A stretch of 46,484 bases of DNA from Myxococcota bacterium (GTDB taxonomy: Bacteria; Myxococcota_A; UBA9160; UBA4427), in NCBI GenBank assembly GCA_030748735.1, contig JASMLK010000039.1, positions 1 through 46,484 on the forward strand, read 5' to 3'. The translations under genes were made by a program, and so were the position numbers. Numbering within the stretch: the first letter of the stretch is position 1; every line of letters begins with the position of its first letter. Positions 7,954 to 15,552 of the stretch are shown one piece after another. A model generated the notes under the pieces. It was not told the DNA's origin and ran no database searches. It saw only the letters and a list, made by a program, of their open reading frames with translations.

Positions 7954-9237
7954 GTGGCTGACGCGCAAGAGGCGCGAGAACGCTGCCTCCAGTGCCTGCG
8001 GCCGGCTGCGCAGTGCTACTGCGACCACCTGATTCGGGTCGCGAACCGCACGCCGGTCGTCATCGTCCAGCACCCGCACGAGCAGTTCCATCCGTTCGGC
8101 ACGGCGCGCATGGTGCGGCGATGCTTCGAGCGCGCGCAGGTGCACGTCGACTACGACCGCACGCTGCGTGACGAGCGTCGCGCGCTTCCGCTGCCCAAGG
8201 GTGCGGCGTTGCTCTACCCCGGCCCCGATGCGCGCGACCTCGCCACCCTGGAGCCGGAGGAGCGTCCGAGCGCGTTGGTCGTGATCGACGCAACGTGGGG
8301 CCAGGCGCGCGGTCTGTATCGCGACCTCGCTCCGCTACAGGCGCTGCCGAAGGTGAGCTTCGACGCGACGCAGCCGAGTCGCTACCGCATCCGCAAGCAG
8401 CCCAGGCTCGAGTGCCTTTCGACCGTGGAAGCGGTCGTGCGGGCGCTCGAACTCCTCGAACCGGACCTCGCGGGCCTCGACCGCGTGCTCGACGCCTTTG
8501 CCGCAATGATCGATCTCCAGATCTCGACGGCGAAGGCCCGGCCGCGGGCACCGAGGCAAGCACGGCGCCGCCGGCCGCGTAGAACGGGGCTGCCGGCCTG
8601 GCTGACGGACGAAACCGATCGCCATGTCCTCGTCTACGGCGAGGCGGCCTTCGTGGGCCCCGAGGCCGAGCGGGCGACCGGTCGCGCCCTCGCCGCTTTG
8701 CCCAAGACGCTCATCCAGTGGACGGCGCTGCGCCCCGGCACGGGCGAGTGCTTTTCGCGGCTGATCCGCCCGCCCTACCTGCCCCTCGAACGCCGCCTGT
8801 GTCCAACCGGCCTCGAAGCATCGGACCTCGAATCCGCAAACGAGCTCGGGGAAGCGCGCGACGCGTGGCGCACGTGGTTGCGGGACGACGACCGGCTGCT
8901 CTGCTGGAACAAGAGCACCCTCGACATCATGGACGCCCTCGACACCCCGCGCGAAGCCCACTGCCTGAAGGGCGAGTACAAGAACTTCGCCCATCGCAGG
9001 GACCCGAAAGCCTGGCTCGGGGGCTCGATCGACGCCGTCGTCGAGAGCGAAGGGCTGCGCGTGAACCCCGTCGCCGTGCCCGGGCGCGCGGCCCGCCGGC
9101 TCGCCGAACTCGAAGCCGTCAGCCGTCTGCTGATCGAGGGGGCGACTGCGGCTCTGGAGCCTGGGGTTCGAAGCGACCACCACAGCTGCGGTGGAGATAG
9201 CGCCGCCAGTCTCGTGTCGAACGTCGCAACCGCTTGA
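7954..9237 (+). CDS. DTW-domain tRNA-uridine aminocarboxypropyltransferase with extra C-terminal domain
   Basis: A 427-residue protein. The first ~190 residues form a DTW domain: an N-terminal zinc-type cluster Cys11, Cys14, Cys21, Cys23 and the name-giving DATW motif at 112-115. DTW enzymes (TapT/TuaA) transfer the 3-amino-3-carboxypropyl group of SAM to uridine in tRNA. Typical members are about 200-250 residues; here an Arg/Pro/Ala-rich linker (about 195-212) leads to a second domain (about 213-400) with patches such as HVLVYGEAAF, LIQWTALRPGTGECF and LCWNKSTLDIMD. These recall a DnaQ-like exonuclease fold without the acidic catalytic residues, but I am not sure. The 3' end overlaps the convergent SprT-like gene by 119 bases. 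Confidence 0.85.
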   Translation: MADAQEARERCLQCLRPAAQCYCDHLIRVANRTPVVIVQHPHEQFHPFGTARMVRRCFERAQVHVDYDRTLRDERRALPLPKGAALLYPGPDARDLATLEPEERPSALVVIDATWGQARGLYRDLAPLQALPKVSFDATQPSRYRIRKQPRLECLSTVEAVVRALELLEPDLAGLDRVLDAFAAMIDLQISTAKARPRAPRQARRRRPRRTGLPAWLTDETDRHVLVYGEAAFVGPEAERATGRALAALPKTLIQWTALRPGTGECFSRLIRPPYLPLERRLCPTGLEASDLESANELGEARDAWRTWLRDDDRLLCWNKSTLDIMDALDTPREAHCLKGEYKNFAHRRDPKAWLGGSIDAVVESEGLRVNPVAVPGRAARRLAELEAVSRLLIEGATAALEPGVRSDHHSCGGDSAASLVSNVATA

Positions 9238-9700
9238 CCTCGAAGCCGCAGCGCGTGCAGCGCGCCACGGTGACTTCGCGCTTGGAGCGCAACTGCGCAC
9301 TTGCCGTGCGGAAGCGCAGGTCGAGCCCGGCCCGTGACGGGCGCGCACCGAACGCGCGGGCGAGGAGTTGCCAGCGCGGACCGTGGCGCTCGCTCTTCGA
9401 AACCAGCTCGAACACCACGATGTGCGCGACTTCGTGCAGGATGGTGTCGCGGCGCGCCTGTTCGGAGCAGTCGAGCACCGTCAACCGAAAGATCCGCGTT
9501 CTCGTCGACACCGAACCAAAGCGTGTCGTCGCGCGCGAAGGACGAACCGTCCAGTCTTCGAACGAAGCAAAAGCGGCCGCAGCGAAGCCATGTTCGCTGC
9601 GGCCGAATTCCCTGGCCACCTTTCGCAACCCCGTCTCGATCGTTGCGCGCAAGCCCTCTTGTTCGAGGAAGTGTGGCAACGGCATCGGACGGAAGTTCAT
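9119..9700 (-). CDS. SprT-like zinc metalloprotease-type protein
   Basis: A 193-residue protein with a zincin motif HEVAH at 89-93 (Glu90 catalytic) and a third likely zinc ligand His106 in ERHGPRW, the SprT/Spartan arrangement. A C-terminal zinc-ribbon-like region follows, with Cys148, Cys151 and Cys173. SprT-like proteins act on DNA-protein crosslinks in eukaryotes, but bacterial members are poorly characterised. The C-terminal tail overlaps the 3' end of the convergent DTW gene. The start ATG at 9700 is the first in frame before a typical N-terminus. Family confidence is good; the cellular role is unknown. Confidence 0.85.
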   Translation of the reverse strand: MNFRPMPLPHFLEQEGLRATIETGLRKVAREFGRSEHGFAAAAFASFEDWTVRPSRATTRFGSVSTRTRIFRLTVLDCSEQARRDTILHEVAHIVVFELVSKSERHGPRWQLLARAFGARPSRAGLDLRFRTASAQLRSKREVTVARCTRCGFEVKRLRRSTRDWRRYLHRSCGGRFEPQAPEPQSPPRSADG

Positions 9701-9741
9701 CGATGAGGCCTCAGGCGCTGTGGCTCACTTTGCGCCGCCGC

Positions 9742-10818
9742 TCATTTGTAGTCGATGACCGAGCGAATCACCTCGCCCTTCTCCATCGCCTGGAAGGCGT
9801 CGTTCACGTCGTCGAGTTGGATGCGACGGGTGATCATGCTCTCGAGGTCGAGCTTGCCCTGACGCCACAGGCGCAGGAGTTTCGGCATGAAGGTGCGAAC
9901 GTTCGCGCTGCCGTACATCGAGCCGCGCAGGTTCTTGTCGGTGAAGAAGAACTCGAAGGCGTTGAACTTCACCTCGTCGGTGAGGCGGCCGACGCCGACC
10001 ACCACCGCGGTGCCACCGCGGCGCGCGGCGTCGAAAGCACCGCGAATCGTCACGGGGTTGCCGATGCATTCGAGGGCGTAGTCGAAGCCTTCGCCGCCCG
10101 TGATCTCGGCCTTGAGCTGATCGAGGGCATCGGGCGTGCACACGTGGGTCGCACCAAAGTTCTTTGCCTGCTCGAGCTTCGACTCGACCATGTCGACCGC
10201 AAGGATCTCGGCCGCGCCTGCGATGCGCGCACCCTGGATCGCGCTGATCCCGACGCCACCGCAACCGAAGACCACCACCGAACTTCCGGGCGTCACTTCG
10301 GCGGTGTTGATCGCGGCACCGACACCGGTCGTCACGCCACAACCGATGAGCGATACGATGTCGAGGGGGATGTCCTGGTCCACCTTGACCACGCACGATT
10401 CGGCGGTGATGAGCTCTTCGGCGAAGGTGCCGAGCCCCGTCATGCCAGCGATCGGGTTTCCATCGACGACAAAGTGCGGCGTCATGCCGACCGTCATCGA
10501 GTTGTCACAGAGATACGCCTGCCCACGCTCACACGGACCGCACTTTCGGCAGGCCGGCACGAAGCTCAAGATGACGTGGTCACCGGCCACGACGTCCGTC
10601 ACACCAGGGCCGACTTCCTGGACGATGCCCGCTCCTTCGTGGCCGAGCACGAGCGGGAAGCCCATGGGAATGGTGCCGTTCTGCACCGAAAGGTCCGAAT
10701 GGCACACGCCACTCGAAACGAGTTTCACATGCACTTCGCCAGCGCCGAGGTCGGTGAGGCTGACGTCGTCGCGGACCTGCAGGTCGGCGCCGAGTTCGTT
10801 GAGGACTGCGGCCTTCAT
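9742..10818 (-). CDS. Zinc-dependent alcohol dehydrogenase (medium-chain, class III-like)
   Basis: A 358-residue medium-chain dehydrogenase. Catalytic-zinc ligands Cys39 and His60 with Glu61 (GHEGAG) and the structural-zinc set Cys90, Cys93, Cys96, Cys104 are all present. The nucleotide-binding motif GCGGVG lies in the Rossmann domain and is followed by an acidic residue (AVDMVESK), as expected for NAD rather than NADP. ATG 10818 is chosen because GGAG lies about 9 bases upstream; an ATG at 10833 in the same frame has no ribosome site. It oxidises alcohols or hydroxymethyl adducts to aldehydes; the substrate is unknown. The gene is monocistronic, with a remnant gene upstream on the same strand. 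Confidence 0.9.
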   Translation of the reverse strand: MKAAVLNELGADLQVRDDVSLTDLGAGEVHVKLVSSGVCHSDLSVQNGTIPMGFPLVLGHEGAGIVQEVGPGVTDVVAGDHVILSFVPACRKCGPCERGQAYLCDNSMTVGMTPHFVVDGNPIAGMTGLGTFAEELITAESCVVKVDQDIPLDIVSLIGCGVTTGVGAAINTAEVTPGSSVVVFGCGGVGISAIQGARIAGAAEILAVDMVESKLEQAKNFGATHVCTPDALDQLKAEITGGEGFDYALECIGNPVTIRGAFDAARRGGTAVVVGVGRLTDEVKFNAFEFFFTDKNLRGSMYGSANVRTFMPKLLRLWRQGKLDLESMITRRIQLDDVNDAFQAMEKGEVIRSVIDYK

Positions 10819-10928
10819 GGGCGGGGTCTCCATCTCGCGGGCCGCCGGGTCCCATCTCGATCGCATTCGCAATCGAATCGAAAGAACGCCGGGCGGAACT
10901 GGGGGTTGTGGGCGTATTGCGGGCGCAC

Positions 10929-10947
10929 GCGATGGTACCGCCATCGC
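10929..10947. repeat. Inverted repeat upstream of the alcohol dehydrogenase
   Basis: A 7-base stem, GCGATGG and CCATCGC, with a 5-base spacer, lies 111 bases before the dehydrogenase start, in the gap between it and the sulfotransferase remnant. It could be an operator or a termination hairpin for the remnant gene; no T-run follows on either strand. Confidence 0.4.
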
Positions 10948-11001
10948 GCGGGCAGGATATCCAACGCGAGTGCTTCCTGCTGCACTCAATACGACGGGTA
11001 C

Positions 11002-11337
11002 CTACCCCTCCTCGGGGATCGCGTAGTGGGCGATGTAGTCCCTGTAGCGCTCCCGAATCGCCGGCAACGACAGACCGAATTCGCCCGCTTCGTAGCCGTG
11101 GCGCCCGATGGCGCTCGGCTTCGCGTCGCGGGCGATCGACTCGGCGAGCACCTCGAGCGGTTCGCGTACGCTGTCGGCCCCGAAGTCGTCGCACCCCGCC
11201 TGCTTCGCGGCCGCGCGCAAGATCGCTTCCGGCTCGAATCCGGGCCACGACGAGCCCACCAGCGCGCTTGCACGGTTGAAGACGCGCAGGGGCGCCGAAT
11301 GGAGATAGGCATCGCGATGGGTCCAGATGCGAGTCAT
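11002..11337 (-). pseudogene. Internally deleted sulfotransferase remnant
   Basis: The 111-codon frame looks like the two ends of a sulfotransferase joined in frame. Residues about 31-79 (EAILRAAAKQAGCDDFG, EPLEVLAESI, IGR) match the N-terminal start of bacterial PAPS-dependent sulfotransferases, and the last ~30 (YEAGEFGLSLPAIRERYRDY) look like the C-terminal helix of the same family. The whole central domain, including the PAPS-binding loop, is missing; a complete enzyme is roughly 350-400 residues. It could be a small independent protein, but the two-ended similarity makes a deletion remnant more likely. The match is from memory of the family and was not aligned. Confidence 0.6.
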
Positions 11338-11431
11338 GATCTGCCCGCGAGTTGTATCACTTCGCCATAGCGCAGCCAGTCGCGTTCACCGATCTCCAAG
11401 CCCACCCCCCTCGACCCAGGAGACCTCCGCC

Positions 11432-11884
11432 ATGAGTCAATTGCTTCAGCACGGTGCCTTTCCCATGTTCGCCCTGTGTGCGAGTTACCTGATCTTGTTG
11501 ATGATCATCGTCGGACACCTCACCGGCTTCCTGCGAATCAAGTTCGGTCACGCCGCCAACGAGGAGGACTTCGAAGCCTTTCGCCTCGAAAGCGGTGACA
11601 CGAGCGAAACCAATCCCACGGTGGATCGCTACGAGCGGCTGCACCGCAACCACCTCGAAAGCACCCTGCCCTTCCTGGCCTTCGGGATGATCTATCTGGC
11701 GACCGACCCCGGCACCGGCCTCGCGACCGCGCTCTTCGCCGTGTTCACGATCATGCGCACGATCTTCAGCGTCTGTTACATCAACGCCATTCAGCCATTT
11801 CGCTCACTTTCGTTCATCGTGGGCGAGATCTGCGTCGTCGTAATGGTCGTGCAGGCGGGTTGGTACGGACTCGGGCACCTGTAG
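11432..11884 (+). CDS. MAPEG family membrane protein
   Basis: A 150-residue protein with about four hydrophobic membrane segments. The loop with RYERLHRNHLESTLPFLAFG (about 70-89) is the MAPEG signature region, which in glutathione-dependent members contributes to substrate and GSH binding. Family members conjugate or reduce lipid electrophiles and peroxides. ATG 11432 follows AGGAG (11418-11422). The gene ends 8 bases from the stop of the convergent selenoprotein candidate. Confidence 0.9.
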   Translation: MSQLLQHGAFPMFALCASYLILLMIIVGHLTGFLRIKFGHAANEEDFEAFRLESGDTSETNPTVDRYERLHRNHLESTLPFLAFGMIYLATDPGTGLATALFAVFTIMRTIFSVCYINAIQPFRSLSFIVGEICVVVMVVQAGWYGLGHL

Positions 11885-11892
11885 CCCGACCG

Positions 11893-12534
11893 TCAGTCCG
11901 CTTCGCTCCCCGCTGCTTCGCGTTGCGCAAGGGTGCGGTCGATCCAGCGGCGATAGAGCGTGCGCGGGTGCGCACCGGTGATGGGCACGTCGTTGCCTTC
12001 GAGCATGACGGCGGGCACGCCCGTTACTCCGTACTCCAGCGCGCTGCGATGCTCTTCGAGCACTTCCTGCAGCAGGTCTTCGTCGCGCGTGTGGTCGAAG
12101 GCGGCTTCGTCGAGCCCCGCGTCCTCCCACAGCTGCCGCATGGTGGCGTCGTCGGTGATGTCGAGGTTCTCGCTGAAGTAGGCCTCGAACAGCCGGGCAC
12201 TCAACGCACGCGCCGCTTCGTCGCCACCCGCGCGTCGCGCGGCCTTCACGAGCAGGTGCGGGGGCACGCTATGCGAAGGCGGGCCGTGTTCGGTTTCCCA
12301 GACGCGGAACTCCCCGGCGTCTTCTTCCGAATCGGGACGCATCCAGCTCCGGGTGTAGTGCGCGAACTTCTCGAGGTTGCGGCCCGGCTGCGGGTCCGGG
12401 CGCAAGAGGAAACTGCGCCACTCGAATTCGACTCGTTGTCCATACTCCTCTTCGATCCCGCGCAGCCGAACGGCCGCGTTGAAGCACCAGGGTCAGAGGT
12501 AATCGGACCAGACGATGAAGCGAACGGGTTCCAT
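11893..12534 (-). CDS. Probable selenoprotein: DsbA/FrnE-like thiol oxidoreductase with UxxC active site
   Basis: Read with the in-frame TGA at 12493-12495 as selenocysteine, the gene encodes 213 residues from ATG 12534 (AGGA at 12544-12547). The N-terminus then reads MEPVRFIVWSDYL-Sec-PWC, the FrnE/DsbA active-site position where relatives have CPWC; Sec14 and Cys17 form the redox pair. The rest is a normal DsbA-fold protein with an inserted helical domain and the cis-Pro loop TGVPA near residue 175. A conventional gene finder would start only after the TGA, at about 12405, and lose the active site. A hairpin with bacterial SECIS geometry follows the TGA (see 12461-12478). Such proteins oxidise, reduce or isomerise thiols or glutathione adducts. 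The alternative is a nonsense mutation of TGC to TGA. Confidence 0.8.
12461..12478 (-). promoter_or_regulatory. Putative bacterial SECIS element
   Basis: On the coding strand, 14 bases after the TGA, the RNA can form a 7-base-pair stem CGCGGCC / GGCUGCG (one G-U pair) closed by the 4-base loop GUUC. The first loop base is G, about 22 bases downstream of the UGA. This position, the short apical loop and the leading G match what is known of bacterial SECIS elements, which bind SelB. It was recognised by eye, with no folding calculation. Confidence 0.7.
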
Positions 12535-12663
12535 GAGGTGGTTTCCTGCTGCTGGGCGCGCAGTGCCGTTGATTGGAGATGGTCGCAAGAGTCACGAGTA
12601 TAGAGGGTGATGGGCACGGAGAGGATCTCGACCGCGAAACGATGGACTGGGGCTATCGCCTGA

Positions 12664-13599
12664 TCATCCGCGACTGAGTGCGCCCGGCACGTAGTCGTCG
12701 TATCGCGGCACGTCCTTCCCGAGCAACCACGCTTCGAGGATCGCGTTCACGGCTTCGGGCGCTTCCTGCTGCACCCAATGGGAAACGTTGGGAAGCAGGC
12801 GAAGTGTTACGTCGTGGACGAATTCGTCGGTGCCCTCGGTCATTTCCTTGCCGAGCGCGGTGTCCTCTTCGCCCCAGATCATCAGCGTGGGGGTTTCGAG
12901 TACGGGGGCCGGCTCGGAGAAGGTCGTCCCGAACCAGTTGGCGCGATACCAGTTCAACATCGCGGTGAGCGCCCCGGGCTCGAGGGCTTGTTCTCGATAC
13001 ACCTCGAGCACTTCGTCGGGAAAGCGCGACTCGTCCACCGCCATGCCGCGGAAGGCCTCGCCGATCATGTGTGCGCCCTTGCGACGAAACAACCACTCGG
13101 GAATCCACGGGAGCTGGAAGAACACCGCGTAGCGCGAGCGCTTGCGTTGGGCCTTCTGCTGCAATGCCTGATGAAAGCGGGTGGGATGGGGGAGGTTCAT
13201 CACGACGAGACGTTCGAGAGGACGGATGGCCCGCAGCGCAAAACGCCAGGCCAGAATCCCACCCCAGTCGTGGGCGACGAGCGTCACACGCTTGGCACCC
13301 GAAGCGTCGACGAGCGACGCGACATCGTCGAGCAACGCATCGACTCTGTAGGCGGCCTTCCCTTTGGGACGGGTCGTGTGCCCGTACCCGCGTTGGTTCG
13401 GCGCCCACACGCGATAGCCGAGGCTCGCGAGCAGCGGCATCTGGAAGCGCCACGAAAACGCATGCTCGGGAAAGCCGTGCAACAGCAATGCCAGCGACTC
13501 GCTCTCGGGGTTTCCCGCGCAGAGGACTTCGAAGCGCATCTCGCCTGCTTCGATGTACTCGGTCGTGATGCCCTGATCCGATAGATCGGTCATGGCCAT
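12664..13599 (-). CDS. Alpha/beta hydrolase (epoxide hydrolase / haloalkane dehalogenase type)
   Basis: A 311-residue alpha/beta hydrolase. The oxyanion motif HGFPE lies at 41-45 and the nucleophile elbow reads AHDWGG with Asp111, the residue used by epoxide hydrolases and haloalkane dehalogenases rather than Ser. The charge-relay acid region is WGEEDTALG and the catalytic His is in NVSHWVQQE. ATG 13599 or 13593 could start; both fit. The gene is divergent from a short hypothetical gene at 13660, with only 60 bases between them. Whether it opens epoxides or removes halogen cannot be decided from sequence. Confidence 0.9.
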   Translation of the reverse strand: MAMTDLSDQGITTEYIEAGEMRFEVLCAGNPESESLALLLHGFPEHAFSWRFQMPLLASLGYRVWAPNQRGYGHTTRPKGKAAYRVDALLDDVASLVDASGAKRVTLVAHDWGGILAWRFALRAIRPLERLVVMNLPHPTRFHQALQQKAQRKRSRYAVFFQLPWIPEWLFRRKGAHMIGEAFRGMAVDESRFPDEVLEVYREQALEPGALTAMLNWYRANWFGTTFSEPAPVLETPTLMIWGEEDTALGKEMTEGTDEFVHDVTLRLLPNVSHWVQQEAPEAVNAILEAWLLGKDVPRYDDYVPGALSRG

Positions 13600-13659
13600 G
13601 GAGTATAGAGCGGTCGTTTCGATCGACAGCGCCCGCTCACACACGGTACGATCGGATTC

Positions 13660-14007
13660 ATGAGCGTAGCCGCCATCACAGAACGAGAAGCCGGCCTGCA
13701 CATGACGATCCGCATCCTCGCCATGCCCGGGCGCGAGGCCCTCGCCGAACTCCCCCAGTGCAACAGCCGCGCGGACCGGCTCGCTCTTTCGTTCGACGAG
13801 CACTACACCGAGTTCATGCAGACCATGACGGTGCTCCCGGCCGATGGGCAACTGCTTTCGCTCCAGGCCCTCGACTCGGCCCTCAATGCGATCAGCGGGC
13901 CCGAGAACCTGGACCTGTGGACCGACGCTTCGTTCACCCTCGATCCACACTGGGACCACATCCGGCTACTCGCCCAGCAGGTGATGTTCGAGTTCGACTG
14001 GGTCTAG
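13660..14007 (+). CDS. Hypothetical protein
   Basis: A 115-residue, mostly acidic protein with no signal peptide or membrane segment. It starts at ATG 13660, divergent from the hydrolase. I recognise no domain. It has a normal amino-acid mix (IRILAMPGREALAEL, DPHWDHIRLLAQQVMFEFDW), which supports real coding. It ends 13 bases before the convergent crotonase stop. Confidence 0.6.
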   Translation: MSVAAITEREAGLHMTIRILAMPGREALAELPQCNSRADRLALSFDEHYTEFMQTMTVLPADGQLLSLQALDSALNAISGPENLDLWTDASFTLDPHWDHIRLLAQQVMFEFDWV

Positions 14008-14020
14008 TCCGGACGGACCT

Positions 14021-14812
14021 CTAGTCGTTGAATTCCCGGAACGACCCGTGGCGGCCGGCACCCGATGCGAAGCGTGCGGCGCCCTCTCCGGTTTCGCCGC
14101 TCTTGATGGTTTCGAAGCCGAGTTTCGTTTCGAGTAGAAGCGCTTCGGGTTGGTCGAGTTCCCATTGCTGGTAGCTGCTGATGCGGTCACTGCGCAGACA
14201 GCGCTGCGGGAAGTTGGCGAGCTGCCGTGCGAGAACGAGCGCCTGGTTCAGCGCCTGGCCGGGTTCGACGAGCCGGTTGGCGAGACCGATGCGCTGGGCT
14301 TCTTCTCCCGACACCGGGCGTCCTGTCAGGATCAAGTCGAGCGCGTGGCTGTGGCCGAGCATCCGGGTCAAGCGAATGGTGCCGCCGTCGACGAGGGGGA
14401 CGCCCCAACGCCGGCAGAAGACACCGAATACCGCATCGCGCGCGGCGACACGCAGATCGCACCAGGCGGCGAGTTCGATCCCGCCCGCCACTGCGTAGCC
14501 CTCAACGGCGGCAATCACGGGCTTGCTGAGCAACATGCGCGAGGGGCCCATCGGACCGTCGCCGTCCTCGGCGACACGGTTACCGCGTCCTTCGCTGACG
14601 GCCTTCAAATCAGCGCCGGCGCAGAAACAACCATCGGCGCCCGTGAGAATCGCAACGCTCATGGCTTCGTCGGAATCGAAGCGCCGAAAGGCATCGGCCA
14701 ACTCGGCTGCGGTCGGACCGTCCACACAGTTGCGTACTTCGGGGCGTTCGATCGTAATGGTCGCGATCGCACCATCGCTCTTGTACGAGATGTTTTCGTA
14801 GCTCACGGTCAT
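14021..14812 (-). CDS. Enoyl-CoA hydratase/isomerase family protein
   Basis: A 263-residue crotonase. The oxyanion-hole segment GCFCAGADLK (61-70) and EGYAVAGGIELAAWCDLR (104-121, Glu113) are present. At the place of the second catalytic Glu the protein reads FGVFCRRWGVPLVDGG, with no Glu, so it belongs to a subgroup that probably does not hydrate like classical crotonase. It starts at ATG 14812. The remnant VOC gene lies just upstream on the same strand. Substrate unknown. Confidence 0.88.
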   Translation of the reverse strand: MTVSYENISYKSDGAIATITIERPEVRNCVDGPTAAELADAFRRFDSDEAMSVAILTGADGCFCAGADLKAVSEGRGNRVAEDGDGPMGPSRMLLSKPVIAAVEGYAVAGGIELAAWCDLRVAARDAVFGVFCRRWGVPLVDGGTIRLTRMLGHSHALDLILTGRPVSGEEAQRIGLANRLVEPGQALNQALVLARQLANFPQRCLRSDRISSYQQWELDQPEALLLETKLGFETIKSGETGEGAARFASGAGRHGSFREFND

Positions 14813-14849
14813 GACTCCTTTCGAAGGGTAAATGGCTGCGGCCGCAGGC

Positions 14850-15048
14850 TCAGAGCTTCGGTGTTTCGATCAGCTCCATGCAGGTGCCGTCTGGATCGGA
14901 AAAGAACACGGCCCGTGCCGTCCTGGGGGACGGGGTTCGTATGGCTTTCGGGGACGAGCCCGACGACGTCCCGATAGAAAGCAAGGGAGCGGGCGAGATC
15001 ACTGCAGTTCACGTTCACATGCATCACACTCTGGATTTCGATCGCCAT
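14850..15048 (-). pseudogene. Broken VOC (glyoxalase-like) gene
   Basis: The frame from ATG 15048 gives a VOC-fold N-terminus (VMHVNVNCSDLARSLAFYRD, then VPQDG). At about 14915-14925 the similarity jumps to a different frame that encodes a typical VOC C-terminus, AVFFSDPDGTCMELIETP, ending at TGA 14850. The total length is 199 bases, not a multiple of three, and the middle of the domain is missing, compared with about 130-150 residues for an intact relative. An internal deletion plus frameshift explains both facts. Confidence 0.75.
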
Positions 15049-15116
15049 CTTCGAAAGATACCCTCGCAACCGCGCATGACACCCCGCGCATTGCGCCAGG
15101 CCCCGAGGAGACATCC

Positions 15117-15519
15117 GTGACCCCGCCGACCTCTTCCGCAACCGACCCCGGCGCGCCCTGGCAGCAAGCCTTCGACTGGATCGAAGCCACCGTGGGCGGG
15201 CGCATTCCCGCTTCAAGGACTACGCCGCGTACGAAATCGGCGCGGCGTATCGCAGTGCGGAATATCTGCGCCGCGCCGAAAGGTAGGCCCCGACTTCGAA
15301 CGCCAGGACCTCGAGGAAGCCAGCGCGCTCGTCGGCCGCTCCCTGGCCGACTGAAACGAAGCGGACGCGGCTCTCGAAGAGTTGATCTCGCGTTCGGGCC
15401 CCGAACGTGACGCCGAGCTGATCACCTTCTGCTACGGCCGTTGCAAGCGCCACGAGGCGCTCCTGGAACCGGTCCTGCGCGAACTCGAAGGGTCGAAGAC
15501 GCAGCTCCTCACCGACTAG
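15117..15519 (+). pseudogene. Decayed gene, phosphotransferase-like N-terminus with frameshifted C-terminal remnant
   Basis: A good ribosome site (GAGGAGA, 15105-15111) precedes GTG 15117. The first 32 codons (WQQAFDWIEATVGGRI) resemble the start of aminoglycoside-phosphotransferase-like proteins. Similar coding-like text then continues in a second frame from about 15209 (RFKDYAAYEIGAAYRSAEYL) and a third from about 15286 (DFERQDLEEASALVGRSLAD), where a TGA at 15352-15354 interrupts it before it runs on to TAG 15517-15519. One internal gap, two frame changes and a nonsense codon mark it as dead. The parent family of the C-terminal part is uncertain. Confidence 0.6.
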
Positions 15520-15552
15520 ACGAAACGAAGGCTCAGCCGCCCCGTGAGCCCT

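Noticed and set aside
12579..12677. A 32-codon plus-strand frame ending DWGYRLIIRD between the selenoprotein and the hydrolase
   Set aside because: It has no usable ribosome site and partly overlaps the hydrolase 3' end; it may be a gene stub, but too short to support.
15352..15354. TGA in the phosphotransferase-like remnant as a second selenocysteine codon
   Set aside because: The gene is also frameshifted twice, the position does not match a Cys motif, and no suitable hairpin follows.
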